Assembly: GCF_019710575.1 (NCBI RefSeq)
Contig: NZ_JAHWFK010000043.1
Location: 1 to 64,000 of the forward strand
Length of the DNA stretch: 64,000 nucleotides
From: Paractinoplanes polyasparticus
GTDB lineage: Bacteria; Actinomycetota; Actinomycetes; Mycobacteriales; Micromonosporaceae
Direction of reading: 5' to 3'
The position numbers and the translations under genes are program-made. Below, one piece after another: positions 1-8,038 of this stretch. Below the pieces are notes generated by a model. It worked only from the letters and a program-made list of their open reading frames with translations, was not told where the DNA came from and did no database searches. Numbering within the stretch: the first letter of the stretch is position 1; every line of letters begins with the position of its first letter.

Positions 1-13
1 TTATCAAGCACCC

Positions 14-31
14 TGTTGAGTTCTCAAAGAA
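14..31 (-). promoter_or_regulatory. boxA-like rRNA leader element
   Basis: Read on the minus strand this is TTCTTTGAGAACTCAACA, the antitermination-type sequence found in the leader of actinobacterial rRNA operons, just upstream of 16S rRNA. It lies about 40 bases downstream of a consensus-like promoter on the same strand. The 16S gene itself would lie off the left edge. The sequence match is direct; the operon to the left is inferred. Confidence 0.8.
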
Positions 32-69
32 CAACCACACCCGGCCAACCGCTCCGGGGCACTCGCTCA

Positions 70-98
70 ACTTTACTAGGTCTTCCCGGCGTTGTCAA
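70..98 (-). promoter_or_regulatory. rRNA operon promoter
   Basis: On the minus strand there is a perfect -35 box TTGACA (93-98), a 17-base spacer and a -10 box TAAAGT (70-75). Transcription would run left through the boxA leader. A near-consensus housekeeping promoter is rare in this GC-rich window, which fits an rrn promoter. Confidence 0.75.
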
Positions 99-325
99 CC
101 GGTTTATCCCGGTTGGTGCCGCTTCGTCCCAGTAACCCCGCGTCCTGAGGCGCGCAGCATCGCTGCGATCCGCAGTTCGAAGGATTTGGCAGGACGTCCG
201 CTTGCGGATCTCTCCGCTGCCGCGTCCGTTTCCCTGCCGGCTCGCAAAACATTACACGCGCGTTCCCTGGGCTCCAAATCGGGTACCAGTCTGACGCGTA
301 TGGGCAGGTCAGCGCAGGGAAATCG
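99..325. other. rRNA upstream region, no gene seen
   Basis: The stretch between the rrn promoter and the end of the Rieske gene holds short overlapping frames but none with a ribosome binding site or recognisable protein. Further upstream rrn promoters may be present; none was as clear as the one at 70-98. Confidence 0.5.
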
Positions 326-1162
326 TCAAGGTTGCGCCACCTCGACCTGGCCCGCCTCCACCCGCACGCGCAGCAGGGGTTGATGGTTCGCCGCCGGCCC
401 GTGCACGACAACTCCGTCCCGGAGCCGGAACGTGCTGCCGTGCCAGGGGCACACCACGCAGGCGTCCTTCCCGGTTCCGACCACGTCGCCCTCGCCCAGG
501 GGGCCGGTCTCGTGTCCGCACCGTTCGAGCATGGCGGTCACCGAGCTGCCCTCGCGCCACAGCAGCACTGGGACGTCTCCCACGGTTCGTACGGCCGGCT
601 TGCCCTCGGGCAGCGAGGCGAGCGAACCCACCGACGTCCACTCCGCCGGCACCCGATTCAGGTCGGGCGCCGCCTGGTTCATCCCGCCCCCTCGGGAGTA
701 CGAGATGTGGCCGCCCAGATAGGCACCCAGCCCGGCCACCGACAAGCCGGCGTAGCTCAGGGCCCGGCCCGAGCGTCCGCGTAGACGGGCGACCAGCGAC
801 GCCGTGTAGAGCCCGACCGCCACCACGTTCGCCGTCGCATGGACGAGACCGACGCGCTGCTTGTCCTTGGTCATCTGCGACCAGTCGGTCCATCCGGCTG
901 CGACCGCCGGCGCCACTCCCGCCGTGCCGACCGCGATGAGCACGGTCGAGGCCCGGCGCTGACCGGGAAGGAGATCGAGCACGCCGGCCGAGATGAACGC
1001 GCCCACGGGCACCTGCACCAGCACGGGGTGCAGGGCATGGCCGATCCATACCCCGTGCAGCGTGTCCCGCAGGCGCTCGGGCGTCTTGAGGATCGCCGCC
1101 TGCACCTTGTCGATCACACCGTCGAGCGAACGGGTCGTCTCCAGCCGGTTCAGTAACTGCAT
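326..1162 (-). CDS. DUF2231 membrane protein with C-terminal Rieske [2Fe-2S] domain
   Basis: A 278-residue protein. The N-terminal half (about residues 30-165) is a DUF2231-type membrane module with several hydrophobic helices (around VLIAVGTAGVAPAVAAG and YAGLSVAGLGAYLGG). The C-terminal part is a Rieske ferredoxin domain with the ligand pairs C-G-H (in ERCGHETGPL) and C-P-W-H (in VVCPWHGSTF), spaced as in Rieske proteins. It probably acts as a membrane-bound electron carrier; the partner is unknown. It starts at an ATG and diverges, across about 50 bases, from the serine hydrolase gene. No redox enzyme is adjacent. Confidence 0.85.
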   Translation of the reverse strand: MQLLNRLETTRSLDGVIDKVQAAILKTPERLRDTLHGVWIGHALHPVLVQVPVGAFISAGVLDLLPGQRRASTVLIAVGTAGVAPAVAAGWTDWSQMTKDKQRVGLVHATANVVAVGLYTASLVARLRGRSGRALSYAGLSVAGLGAYLGGHISYSRGGGMNQAAPDLNRVPAEWTSVGSLASLPEGKPAVRTVGDVPVLLWREGSSVTAMLERCGHETGPLGEGDVVGTGKDACVVCPWHGSTFRLRDGVVVHGPAANHQPLLRVRVEAGQVEVAQP

Positions 1163-1212
1163 GACCGAGGGGTTCCCGCTGAGAGGTCCGCGAAACGCCG
1201 TGAGGGCATAGC

Positions 1213-2238
1213 GTGCCGGTCATGAATGGCTTGATCGCACCCGGTTTCGAGGCTGTCGGCGACGCTTTCGCCACCGATCCGCGCGGAGGCTCGGCGCTGA
1301 CGATCCTGCGCGGCGGCGAACCGGTCGTCGAGCTGGTCGAGGGCTGGCGCGATGCCGCCCGCACCGACCCGTGGCGGCCCGACACCCTGGTCAACGTCTA
1401 TTCGACCGGCAAGCCTGTCATCGCCATGGCGGTGGTGCTGCTGGCCGACCGCGGCCTGGTCGATCTCGACGCGCCGATGTCCCGCTACTGGCCGTCGTTC
1501 CGAACCCCGGCGTCCGTACGCCAGGTGCTCTCCCACACCGCCGGCCTTCCCTCGTTTCCCGTGCCCCGCCCCGCCTCCGCCTACAGCGACTGGGACCTGC
1601 TCTGCGGCGACCTGGCCGCGGCCACACCCGAGTACGAGCCCGGCAGCGTGGCCGCCGAGCACGCCCTGACGTACGGCCACCTGCTCGGTGAACTGGTACG
1701 CCGCGTCGACGGCAGATCGCCGGCCCGGTTCATCGCCGACGAGCTCCCGTACGACTTCGGCTTCGCCCTGTCCGATGAGGACATCGGCCGTTGCGCCGAG
1801 CTGGAGTTCGACGCCCCCGACTGGCCGGACCGCAACGCCGGCGCCCCCGGCTCCCCGAAGAACCGCGCGATCAGCAACCCACCAGGCGCCCGCGACCTGG
1901 CCGTCATCAACAGCACGGCCTGGCGCCGAGCATCGGTGCCCGCGGTGAACCTGCACGCCACCGCGACCGGCATCGCCCGCTTCTACGCCGATCTGCTGGC
2001 CGGCAAGCTGCCCTCCCCGGCAATTCCGCAGTACACCGGGCCCGACCTCTTCATCGGCGAGGAGATCACGTTGGGCCTCGGCGTCCAGCTCGAGCCGGAC
2101 GGCACCTGGGGGCACGGCGGCCTGGGCGGCTCGGCCGGCTATGCCGACCCGTCCCGCAACCTGGCGATCGCCTACGTGAGCCGCCGCCTCGCCGACTTCG
2201 CGGTGCTCGACCGGGTCGACGCCGCACTACCGCGCTGA
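1213..2238 (+). CDS. Serine hydrolase, beta-lactamase/class C-like (family VIII esterase type)
   Basis: A 341-residue protein. The nucleophile motif S-x-x-K is seen as STGK in VNVYSTGKPV (about residue 64); a Tyr-containing YGHLLGEL is a candidate for the second motif and WGHGGLGG for the third (HGG-type, replacing KTG). This combination is typical of penicillin-binding-protein-like esterases and DD-peptidases. No signal peptide is seen, so it is probably cytoplasmic. The GTG start has GAGGG about six bases upstream; an ATG lies three codons later. Substrate unknown; resistance to beta-lactams is not implied. Confidence 0.85.
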   Translation: MPVMNGLIAPGFEAVGDAFATDPRGGSALTILRGGEPVVELVEGWRDAARTDPWRPDTLVNVYSTGKPVIAMAVVLLADRGLVDLDAPMSRYWPSFRTPASVRQVLSHTAGLPSFPVPRPASAYSDWDLLCGDLAAATPEYEPGSVAAEHALTYGHLLGELVRRVDGRSPARFIADELPYDFGFALSDEDIGRCAELEFDAPDWPDRNAGAPGSPKNRAISNPPGARDLAVINSTAWRRASVPAVNLHATATGIARFYADLLAGKLPSPAIPQYTGPDLFIGEEITLGLGVQLEPDGTWGHGGLGGSAGYADPSRNLAIAYVSRRLADFAVLDRVDAALPR

Positions 2239-2370
2239 GAATTCTCAAGCAGCGGCCACCGCGACCGATTCTGAACTGTCGCGGAATGAGGGTTCACACG
2301 GAGATGGCCGCGAGGGAGCGGTGGCGGACCGGGCTGGTGCCCGCCACACTCACGGCGGTTTCCGCTTGCC

Positions 2371-2411
2371 GGTGCCCGCGACGTCGCCGAACACCCGGCG
2401 TCGCGGGCACC
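2371..2411. terminator. Hairpin after the serine hydrolase gene
   Basis: Inverted repeat with perfect 13-base arms, GGTGCCCGCGACG (2371-2383) and CGTCGCGGGCACC (2399-2411). It lies between two converging transcripts (serine hydrolase and tRNA cluster). There is no T-run, so a terminator role is inferred from position and stem strength. Confidence 0.45.
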
Positions 2412-2450
2412 GTCACAGCTGGGCGCGTCAAGAATGGGAATCGGCCCGGA

Positions 2451-2487
2451 AAGCAAAACGCCCACCGTGCGTTTCCGCAGGTGGACG
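2451..2487 (-). terminator. Terminator of the tRNA cluster
   Basis: On the minus strand the arms GTCCACC and GGTGGGC (one G-T pair) flank a 13-base loop and are followed by GTTTTGCTTT. It lies about 25 bases past the CCA end of tRNA-Phe, in the right orientation. Confidence 0.7.
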
Positions 2488-2511
2488 GTGCTCAGAGCCC
2501 GGCGAGAGGCC

Positions 2512-2588
2512 TGGTGGCCAGGGGCGGGGTCGAACCGCCGACCTTCCGATTTTCAGTCGGACGCTCGTACCAACTGAGCTACCTGGCC
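2512..2588 (-). tRNA. tRNA-Phe (GAA), CCA encoded
   Basis: A cloverleaf can be folded. The acceptor begins GGCCAGG, the anticodon loop is CTGAAAA (anticodon GAA) on a CCGA/TCGG stem, the T-loop is TTCGACC-like, and CCA is encoded at the 3' end. Last gene of the cluster transcribed Glu-Asp-Phe. Confidence 0.95.
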
Positions 2589-2602
2589 TTGCTGGTGCAT
2601 TG

Positions 2603-2676
2603 CGGTCCTGACGGGACTTGAACCCGCGACCTCCGCCTTGACAGGGCGGCGAGCACTCCAACTGCTCCACAGGACC
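2603..2676 (-). tRNA. tRNA-Asp (GTC)
   Basis: Acceptor GGTCCTG pairs with CAGGACC, the discriminator is G, and the anticodon loop CTGTCAA (anticodon GTC) sits on a CCGCC/GGCGG stem. CCA is not encoded (the next bases read CAA). It lies 14 bases upstream of tRNA-Phe. Confidence 0.95.
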
Positions 2677-2748
2677 TTGCTATTCAAATATCTTGCTTTC
2701 CAACTGCTCGGTCAGTCTAGCGAACCGTGCTGGTCGCTAACCTACCAG

Positions 2749-2821
2749 TACCCCCAACGGGATTCGAACCCGTGCTACCGCCTTGAAAGGGCGGCGTCCT
2801 GGGCCACTAGACGATGAGGGC
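2749..2821 (-). tRNA. tRNA-Glu (TTC)
   Basis: The anticodon loop is CTTTCAA (anticodon TTC) on a CCGCC/GGCGG stem, with T-arm ACGGG-TTCGAAT-CCCGT and 3' end GGGGGTA. CCA is not encoded. First gene of the cluster. A perfect palindrome ATTGCA-CGTC-TGCAAT (2834-2849) lies just upstream, in the promoter zone. Confidence 0.95.
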
Positions 2822-2970
2822 AACGCCATCAGTATTGCACGTCTGCAATGCTGTTCGGCTTTGACCCCAACCGGGCCCCCGCTTGAGGCTTGGAAAGCAT
2901 ACGTGATCCACCGCCCCGCCTCCAAACCGGTATTCCCTTTCGGGCGGCGGTGCCCTGACCAGCACAAACG

Positions 2971-3870
2971 TCAGCGGGTAGCGGCCACGACGGTGTTGAC
3001 GGCGTCTTCCAGGCTGGTGAGCTGGACCACGCCCTCGGGCAGTTCGTCCGGCCAGCCGGGGCCGGCGGCGGCGGTCAGCATGGGTGGACGGGGGGCCGCG
3101 GCCACCTGCGCCAGCTGGTCGGGGTCGGACGAGGTGGGTGTCTGCGACCAGAGCACGACCACCGTGGGGCCGGTGCGGTCGATGGCGTCGGCCAGGGCTT
3201 TCGGTGGCACACGGGCGCCGAGCAGGCGGCTGGGGATGCCCACCTCGGCCAGGGCGGCGGCCAGAGCCTCCAGCGGCAACGTGTGCTGTTCCTCGTCGGC
3301 TGCGGCCAGCAGCACCCGGGGGGAGGCCGAACTGTCGGGGCGCGGCACCGAGCTCAGGACCTCGGTGACCGTACGGGAAAGCAGGTGTTCGACCTCGATG
3401 AAGCGGCGGGTGGACTCGTAGCGCTCGCCGATCCCGATGAGCACCGGCATGGCCACCTCTTCCCAGGCCCGGATCACGCCGTTCTGGGTCACCACCATCT
3501 CGAGGATGTCGCGCATGGCCGGCGCGTCCAGGCGCATGGCGGCGCGAGCCAGTCCCCGGGCCGCGGGAGTGACTGAGCCGAGCGCGATGGCGTGTCCGCC
3601 GCCGTCGCGGGTGCGCGGCAACTCGACCTCGTCGGTGGTGAGCGGTGTCCGTTGCGCCCACGCGGCGGCTTCGGCCGGGGCGACTCCCTGGGCGGTGAGC
3701 CGCCGCATCACCTGGAGGCGATCGAGATCCTGTTCCGTGTAGCGCCGGTGGTGCCCCGGCAGGTGTTCGCTCGGGCCCAGCCCGTACCGCTGGTGCCACG
3801 TCCGCAATGTGGTGACCGCCACCCCGAGGCGGCGGGCCACTGCCCCTGCGGTGAGTCCGTCACCGGCCAT
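2971..3870 (-). CDS. MerR-type regulator with B12-binding-like domain (LitR/CarH family)
   Basis: A 299-residue protein. Residues 5-70 form a MerR winged helix (LTAGAVARRLGV, TLRTWHQRYG, GHHRRYTEQDL). The rest matches the helical plus cobalamin-binding architecture of CarH/LitR photoreceptor repressors. The EH of the W-x9-EH motif is kept, but the Trp is Tyr (ERYESTRRFIEVEH), and the B12-ligand region reads DEEQHTLP, keeping His but not the usual Gly. It is the last gene of crtE-crtI-idi-merR and its start overlaps the end of idi by 11 bases. Likely role: light or B12-dependent control of the carotenoid and photolyase genes. Whether it still binds adenosylcobalamin cannot be told from sequence. 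Confidence 0.8.
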   Translation of the reverse strand: MAGDGLTAGAVARRLGVAVTTLRTWHQRYGLGPSEHLPGHHRRYTEQDLDRLQVMRRLTAQGVAPAEAAAWAQRTPLTTDEVELPRTRDGGGHAIALGSVTPAARGLARAAMRLDAPAMRDILEMVVTQNGVIRAWEEVAMPVLIGIGERYESTRRFIEVEHLLSRTVTEVLSSVPRPDSSASPRVLLAAADEEQHTLPLEALAAALAEVGIPSRLLGARVPPKALADAIDRTGPTVVVLWSQTPTSSDPDQLAQVAAAPRPPMLTAAAGPGWPDELPEGVVQLTSLEDAVNTVVAATR

Positions 3871-4420
3871 CGGGCTGGGCCGGCCTGGCTTCGAGCGCTA
3901 GGCGCTGGGTGACGCCGAGGAGCCAGGGCGCGTACGACCGGGGATCGCTCTCAGCCTCGGCCAGAAGCACCGGCACCGAGACCCACCGCAAGTCGGCTAC
4001 CTCGTCCGGGTCGGGCGACGGTCGTACGCCGGAAGGCAGATCCCCGACGAGCACGTGGTCGTACTCGTATTCGACACGACCGGTGGCCGGATCCTCCGCG
4101 TAGTACGCGTAGACGCCCACCTCGGTGAGCTCCACGCCGTCGACCCCGAGCTCTTCGACCAGACGCCGCGCGGCCGCGACGGGCAACGCCTCGCCCGGCA
4201 GCGGATGGCCGCAACACGTGTTCGCCCAGCGCAGCGGGAACCGCGTCTTCACGGCCGCCCGCTGTTGCAGCAGCACCTGCCCGAACTCGTCGCGCAGGAA
4301 GACCGAGAACGCCCGGTGCAGCCGGCCCGGCGCCTGGTGCGATTCGGCGACCGTGGCCGTGCCGAGGGCCCGCCCCTCGGCGTCGACCAGCTCGACCAGG
4401 TGGGCTTCGCGCGCGGTCAC
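3860..4420 (-). CDS. idi: Isopentenyl-diphosphate delta-isomerase (type I)
   Basis: A 186-residue Nudix-fold enzyme interconverting IPP and DMAPP, the starter for prenyl chain building. Visible marks are the catalytic Cys in WANTCCGHPLPGE, the conserved RRLVEELG Nudix-like helix, and the metal-binding and catalytic Glu in VEYEYDHVLVG. The GTG start overlaps the crtI stop as GTGA, giving translational coupling; a longer upstream reading in this frame lies inside crtI and is rejected. Within a carotenoid operon it secures DMAPP supply for CrtE. Confidence 0.93.
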   Translation of the reverse strand: MTAREAHLVELVDAEGRALGTATVAESHQAPGRLHRAFSVFLRDEFGQVLLQQRAAVKTRFPLRWANTCCGHPLPGEALPVAAARRLVEELGVDGVELTEVGVYAYYAEDPATGRVEYEYDHVLVGDLPSGVRPSPDPDEVADLRWVSVPVLLAEAESDPRSYAPWLLGVTQRLALEARPAQPDGR

Positions 4421-5898
4421 GACGTCGCCCGGGTGACGCGGGCGGCGGCCAGCTTGCCGCTGATCAGCACCATCGGCACACCCACACCGGGCTGGGTGCC
4501 GGAGCCGGTGAAGACCACGTTGTCGAGGCCGGGGTGCAGGTTGGCCGGCCGGAAGGGGCCGGTCTGGGCGAACGTGTGCGCGGCGGCGAACGGCGTGCCG
4601 GCGGCCATGCCCTGGTCCTCCCAGTCGGCCGGTGTGATGATCTGCTGCACCTCGATGCCGTCGCCGAAGCCGACGTAGCCACGCATTTCCAGGGTGCGGA
4701 CCAGCGACGACGCGTACCGCTCGGCGAGACCGCCGCGCCAGTCCATCGGTCCGGAGACCAGATTCGGGGTGGGGGCGAGCACGTAGTAACTCTGCCGTCC
4801 CGCGGGCGCGGCCGACGGATCGGTGTGCGTCGGGTTGGTCACCAGCAGCGAGGGGTCGCTCATCAGCAGCCCCTTGCCGATGACCTCCTGGAACGTGCCG
4901 CGCCACTTCGATCCGAAGTGGATGTTGTGGTGCGCGATCTTGCTGTACTGCCGGGTCGAACCGATGTGCAGAACCACGCAGGAGGGTGAGTACTTGAGGT
5001 TGCGCTGCCGCCGCGGGGGAAGCAGGTCGCGCTTCGCGATGGGCAGGTCCGGGTTCAGTACGACCACGTCGGCCGGGATCCGCGAGCCGTCCTCCGTGAT
5101 CACCGCGGTCGCCCGGCCGTTGACCGTCTCGACCTCGGTCACCGTGGTCTCGTAGCGGAACGTCACGCCGTGCTTCTCAGCCGCGCCGGCCAGAGCGCGG
5201 GGGACGGCGTGCATGCCGCCCTTGGGAAAGAAGACGCCGGCGACGGAGTCGAGATAGGCGATCACGGCGTAGATGGCCAGCGCGTCGTGCGGCGCGAGAC
5301 CCGCGTACATCGCCTGGAACGAGAAGATCCGCTGGGTCCGGGGATCCCGGAAGTACTGGTTGATCTTCGGTTGCAGCCGCCGGAACCCACCCAGGCCGAG
5401 CAGCTTCAGCAGGTTGAGGTTGACCAGGTCGAGCGGGGTGTCGAGGTTGCGGTCGATGAAGTGGTTGCGTTCGAGCTGCCACAGCTGCCGCGCGAAGTCG
5501 ACGAACCGCAGGTAGCCGTCGGCCTCCCGCGGCCCGCAGACCCGGCTGATCTCGGCCGCCATCCGTACCGTGTCGGTGCGTACGTCCAGCGTGGACCCGT
5601 CGGGATAGAAGGCCCGGTAGGCCGGGTCGAGCGGCGTCAGCTCGAGCCAGTCGGACAGGTTCTCGCCGACGGCGTTGAGCGGCTCGGCGATCAGCTCGGG
5701 CATGGTCAGCACGGTCGGGCCGGTGTCGAACTCGTACCCCTGCAGGCTGAGCCGACCGGCCCGCCCACCGGGCACGGCCTCGCGCTCGACGACCGTCACC
5801 TGCCGCCCGGCCGCGGCCAGATGCAGGGCGCAAGCCAGCCCGCCCAGTCCTGCGCCGACCACGACCACGTGGTCGGTCGGTCCTGTCACGGTTCTCAT
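4417..5898 (-). CDS. crtI: Phytoene desaturase
   Basis: A 493-residue FAD-dependent CrtI-type enzyme that introduces double bases of conjugation into phytoene. The N-terminus shows the dinucleotide fold VVVGAGLGGLACALHLA followed by VEREAVPGGRAG and the family GYEFDTGPTVLTMP. The C-terminal bacterial phytoene-dehydrogenase signature region lies near PGVGVPMVLISGKLAA. The ATG chosen has GGAGG eight bases upstream; 24 upstream in-frame residues are discarded. It lies 22 bases downstream of crtE and overlaps idi by four bases. Confidence 0.95.
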   Translation of the reverse strand: MRTVTGPTDHVVVVGAGLGGLACALHLAAAGRQVTVVEREAVPGGRAGRLSLQGYEFDTGPTVLTMPELIAEPLNAVGENLSDWLELTPLDPAYRAFYPDGSTLDVRTDTVRMAAEISRVCGPREADGYLRFVDFARQLWQLERNHFIDRNLDTPLDLVNLNLLKLLGLGGFRRLQPKINQYFRDPRTQRIFSFQAMYAGLAPHDALAIYAVIAYLDSVAGVFFPKGGMHAVPRALAGAAEKHGVTFRYETTVTEVETVNGRATAVITEDGSRIPADVVVLNPDLPIAKRDLLPPRRQRNLKYSPSCVVLHIGSTRQYSKIAHHNIHFGSKWRGTFQEVIGKGLLMSDPSLLVTNPTHTDPSAAPAGRQSYYVLAPTPNLVSGPMDWRGGLAERYASSLVRTLEMRGYVGFGDGIEVQQIITPADWEDQGMAAGTPFAAAHTFAQTGPFRPANLHPGLDNVVFTGSGTQPGVGVPMVLISGKLAAARVTRATS

Positions 5899-5920
5899 CG
5901 TGTGCACCTCCGGTTGAACA

Positions 5921-7087
5921 TCATGCCGGGCGGTGCGTGACACGAACCGCAAGCTCGATGAGCGCCGCACGCGCTTCTTCGTGGATCGGGGCCTGGGCCA
6001 GGGCGGCGACGCCGTCGGCGACCCGCTCCTGAATCATCGCCTCGAGCCGGGCGGGCGCGCCGGTCTCGGCGATGATGCCGGCGCGACGCTCGATCTGGGC
6101 CTGGCTGAAACCGCCCTCGGTGAGGGCGTAGGTAGAACCGCCGGAGCCGTCGGCGGGGTTGACGGCTCCGGCGGGGTCGAGGGTCAGCTCGGCCCGCTGG
6201 GCCGGGGTGGCCAGCTTGCGGGCGAGCATGAGGAGGGCGGTGGGCTTTCCGGTACGCAGGTCGTCGCCGGCCGGCTTGCCGGTGACCGCGGGATCGCCGT
6301 ACACGCCCAGAAGGTCGTCGCGAAGCTGGAACGCCTCGCCGACCGCGAGCCCGTAGGACCCGTAGGCCTGCTCGGTCTCGGGCTGGACGACGCCGGTCAG
6401 CGCGAGTCCGAGCTGCAGCGGGCGTTGGATGGTATAGCTGGCGGTCTTGTGGCGGGCGACGAGCAGGGCGCGGTCGACCGACCAGGCGCCGGGCTGGTTC
6501 TCGCCGAGAATGTCGAGATACTGCCCGGCTATCGCTTCGACGCGCATGCGGTCGTAACAGGCGCGGACGGTGGGCGGAGCCTCGGAACGGGCCAGCAGCT
6601 GGTCGGCCCAGACGAGGCAGAGGTCGCCGATGAGGATCGCGGCGGACGAGCCGAAGCGCTCCGGGTCGCCGATGCTGCCGTCGTTCTCGTGCTGTCCGGC
6701 GAAGATGCGGTGCGCGGTGGGCCGGCCCCGGCGGGTGTCCGACTCGTCCATCACGTCGTCGTGGATCAGCGCGAACGTGTGCATGAGCTCGAGCGCGGCA
6801 AAGGCCGGCAGCACCGGCTCGACCGGCGCGCCGGGCCCGGTGGAGCCCCGCCAGCCCCAGTACGCGAAGACCGGGCGCAGCCGCTTGCCGCCGGCGTGCA
6901 CCAGGTCGCGGGCAGTGCGGGCGAAACGGCCGAGGGCCGGATCGATCGAATCCAGCGACCCGATCTGGGCGGCCAGGAAGTCGGCCAGCGTCCCCTGGAT
7001 CGCATCGATCAGCGTGTGCGGCGAGGCACCCTGGCGGGGAATACCCCTGTGCCGGTTTCCCTCGAGCGTGTCGTTAGCCACGACCAA
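5921..7087 (-). CDS. crtE: Geranylgeranyl diphosphate synthase (polyprenyl synthetase)
   Basis: A protein of about 388 residues that condenses IPP with allylic diphosphates to GGPP, the precursor of phytoene. The first Asp-rich motif is DDVMDESDTRRG with the preceding FALIH; the second is LRDDLLGVYGD. GGKRLRP near residue 65 binds the diphosphate. The start is uncertain: TTG at 7087 or GTG at 7081, neither with a strong ribosome binding site. It diverges from crtB over about 60 bases, so the two carotenoid transcripts share a control region. First gene of crtE-crtI-idi-merR. Confidence 0.92.
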   Translation of the reverse strand: MVVANDTLEGNRHRGIPRQGASPHTLIDAIQGTLADFLAAQIGSLDSIDPALGRFARTARDLVHAGGKRLRPVFAYWGWRGSTGPGAPVEPVLPAFAALELMHTFALIHDDVMDESDTRRGRPTAHRIFAGQHENDGSIGDPERFGSSAAILIGDLCLVWADQLLARSEAPPTVRACYDRMRVEAIAGQYLDILGENQPGAWSVDRALLVARHKTASYTIQRPLQLGLALTGVVQPETEQAYGSYGLAVGEAFQLRDDLLGVYGDPAVTGKPAGDDLRTGKPTALLMLARKLATPAQRAELTLDPAGAVNPADGSGGSTYALTEGGFSQAQIERRAGIIAETGAPARLEAMIQERVADGVAALAQAPIHEEARAALIELAVRVTHRPA

Positions 7088-7149
7088 TACCGTACCCTTG
7101 CTTTGAAGTTGCGTCGATTCGTGCGTCGATTTTTCTCCGGAGGCCCCCC

Positions 7150-8037
7150 GTGGACGTCGATCTGGCCGCTGCCTACGAGCGGTGCCGCGAGCTGCACAAG
7201 CGGCACGGGCGCACCTATTACCTCGCCACGAGGCTCCTTCCGTCCTGGAAGAGACGGCATGTGCACGCCCTGTACGGCTTCACCCGGTATGCCGACGAGA
7301 TCGTCGATCAGACCTCCGAACTCCCCGCCGCCGAGCGGGCCGCCCGCCTGAACGAATGGTCCGAGGCGTTCGTCGCCGGCCTGCGCGGCGAGCCCGTCGA
7401 CGACCCACTGCTGCCCGCGGTGCTGCACACCATCGCGGTGTTCGACCTCGAGGTCGACGACTTCGCGACGTTCCTACGCTGCATGGCGATGGATCTCACC
7501 GAGACCTCGTACGGCACGTACGACGACCTGCTCGACTACATGGAGGGCTCGGCCGCCGTCATCGGCACGATGATGCTGCCGATCCTCGGCTCGAACGATC
7601 CGGCCGCCGCCCGCGAGCCCGCCCGCCAGCTCGGGTTCGCCTTCCAGCTCACCAACTTCATCCGCGACATCGCCGAGGACCTCGAGCGCGGCCGCGTCTA
7701 CCTGCCCGAATCGCATCTCGGCCGGTTCGGCGTGACCCGCGACGACCTCGCCCGCGGGCTGGCCACCCCCGAGATCAAAGAGCTGGTCCGGTACGAGATC
7801 GGAGTGGCCCGCGAGCACTATGCGGCCGCCGCGCCCGGCATCGTGATCCTCGAACCGGCGTCGCAGGCCTGCATGCGGACGGCCTTCGCCCTCTACGGCG
7901 GCATCCTCGAAGAGATCGAGGCCAACGACTACGACGTCTTCGCCCGCCGGGCCACCGTGCCGAACCGGCGCCGGGCCGCCGTCGCGGTGCGCAGCCTGCT
8001 CACCCGGGCCGGCACCCCCGTCCGGACGGCGGCCTGA
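7150..8037 (+). CDS. crtB: Phytoene synthase
   Basis: A 295-residue squalene/phytoene synthase that couples two GGPP head to head. The first Asp-rich site is YADEIVD, the second RDIAEDLERGRVYLP, and the intervening YMEGSAAVIGTMM is family-typical. The GTG start has GGAGG seven bases upstream. The stop lies one base before the phr ATG, so the two are cotranscribed. It diverges from crtE. Confidence 0.95.
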   Translation: MDVDLAAAYERCRELHKRHGRTYYLATRLLPSWKRRHVHALYGFTRYADEIVDQTSELPAAERAARLNEWSEAFVAGLRGEPVDDPLLPAVLHTIAVFDLEVDDFATFLRCMAMDLTETSYGTYDDLLDYMEGSAAVIGTMMLPILGSNDPAAAREPARQLGFAFQLTNFIRDIAEDLERGRVYLPESHLGRFGVTRDDLARGLATPEIKELVRYEIGVAREHYAAAAPGIVILEPASQACMRTAFALYGGILEEIEANDYDVFARRATVPNRRRAAVAVRSLLTRAGTPVRTAA

Positions 8038-8038
8038 C

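Noticed and set aside
4421..4906. N-terminal extension of idi of about 160 residues
   Set aside because: It lies inside crtI in another frame; the idi family start coincides with the GTG overlapping the crtI stop.
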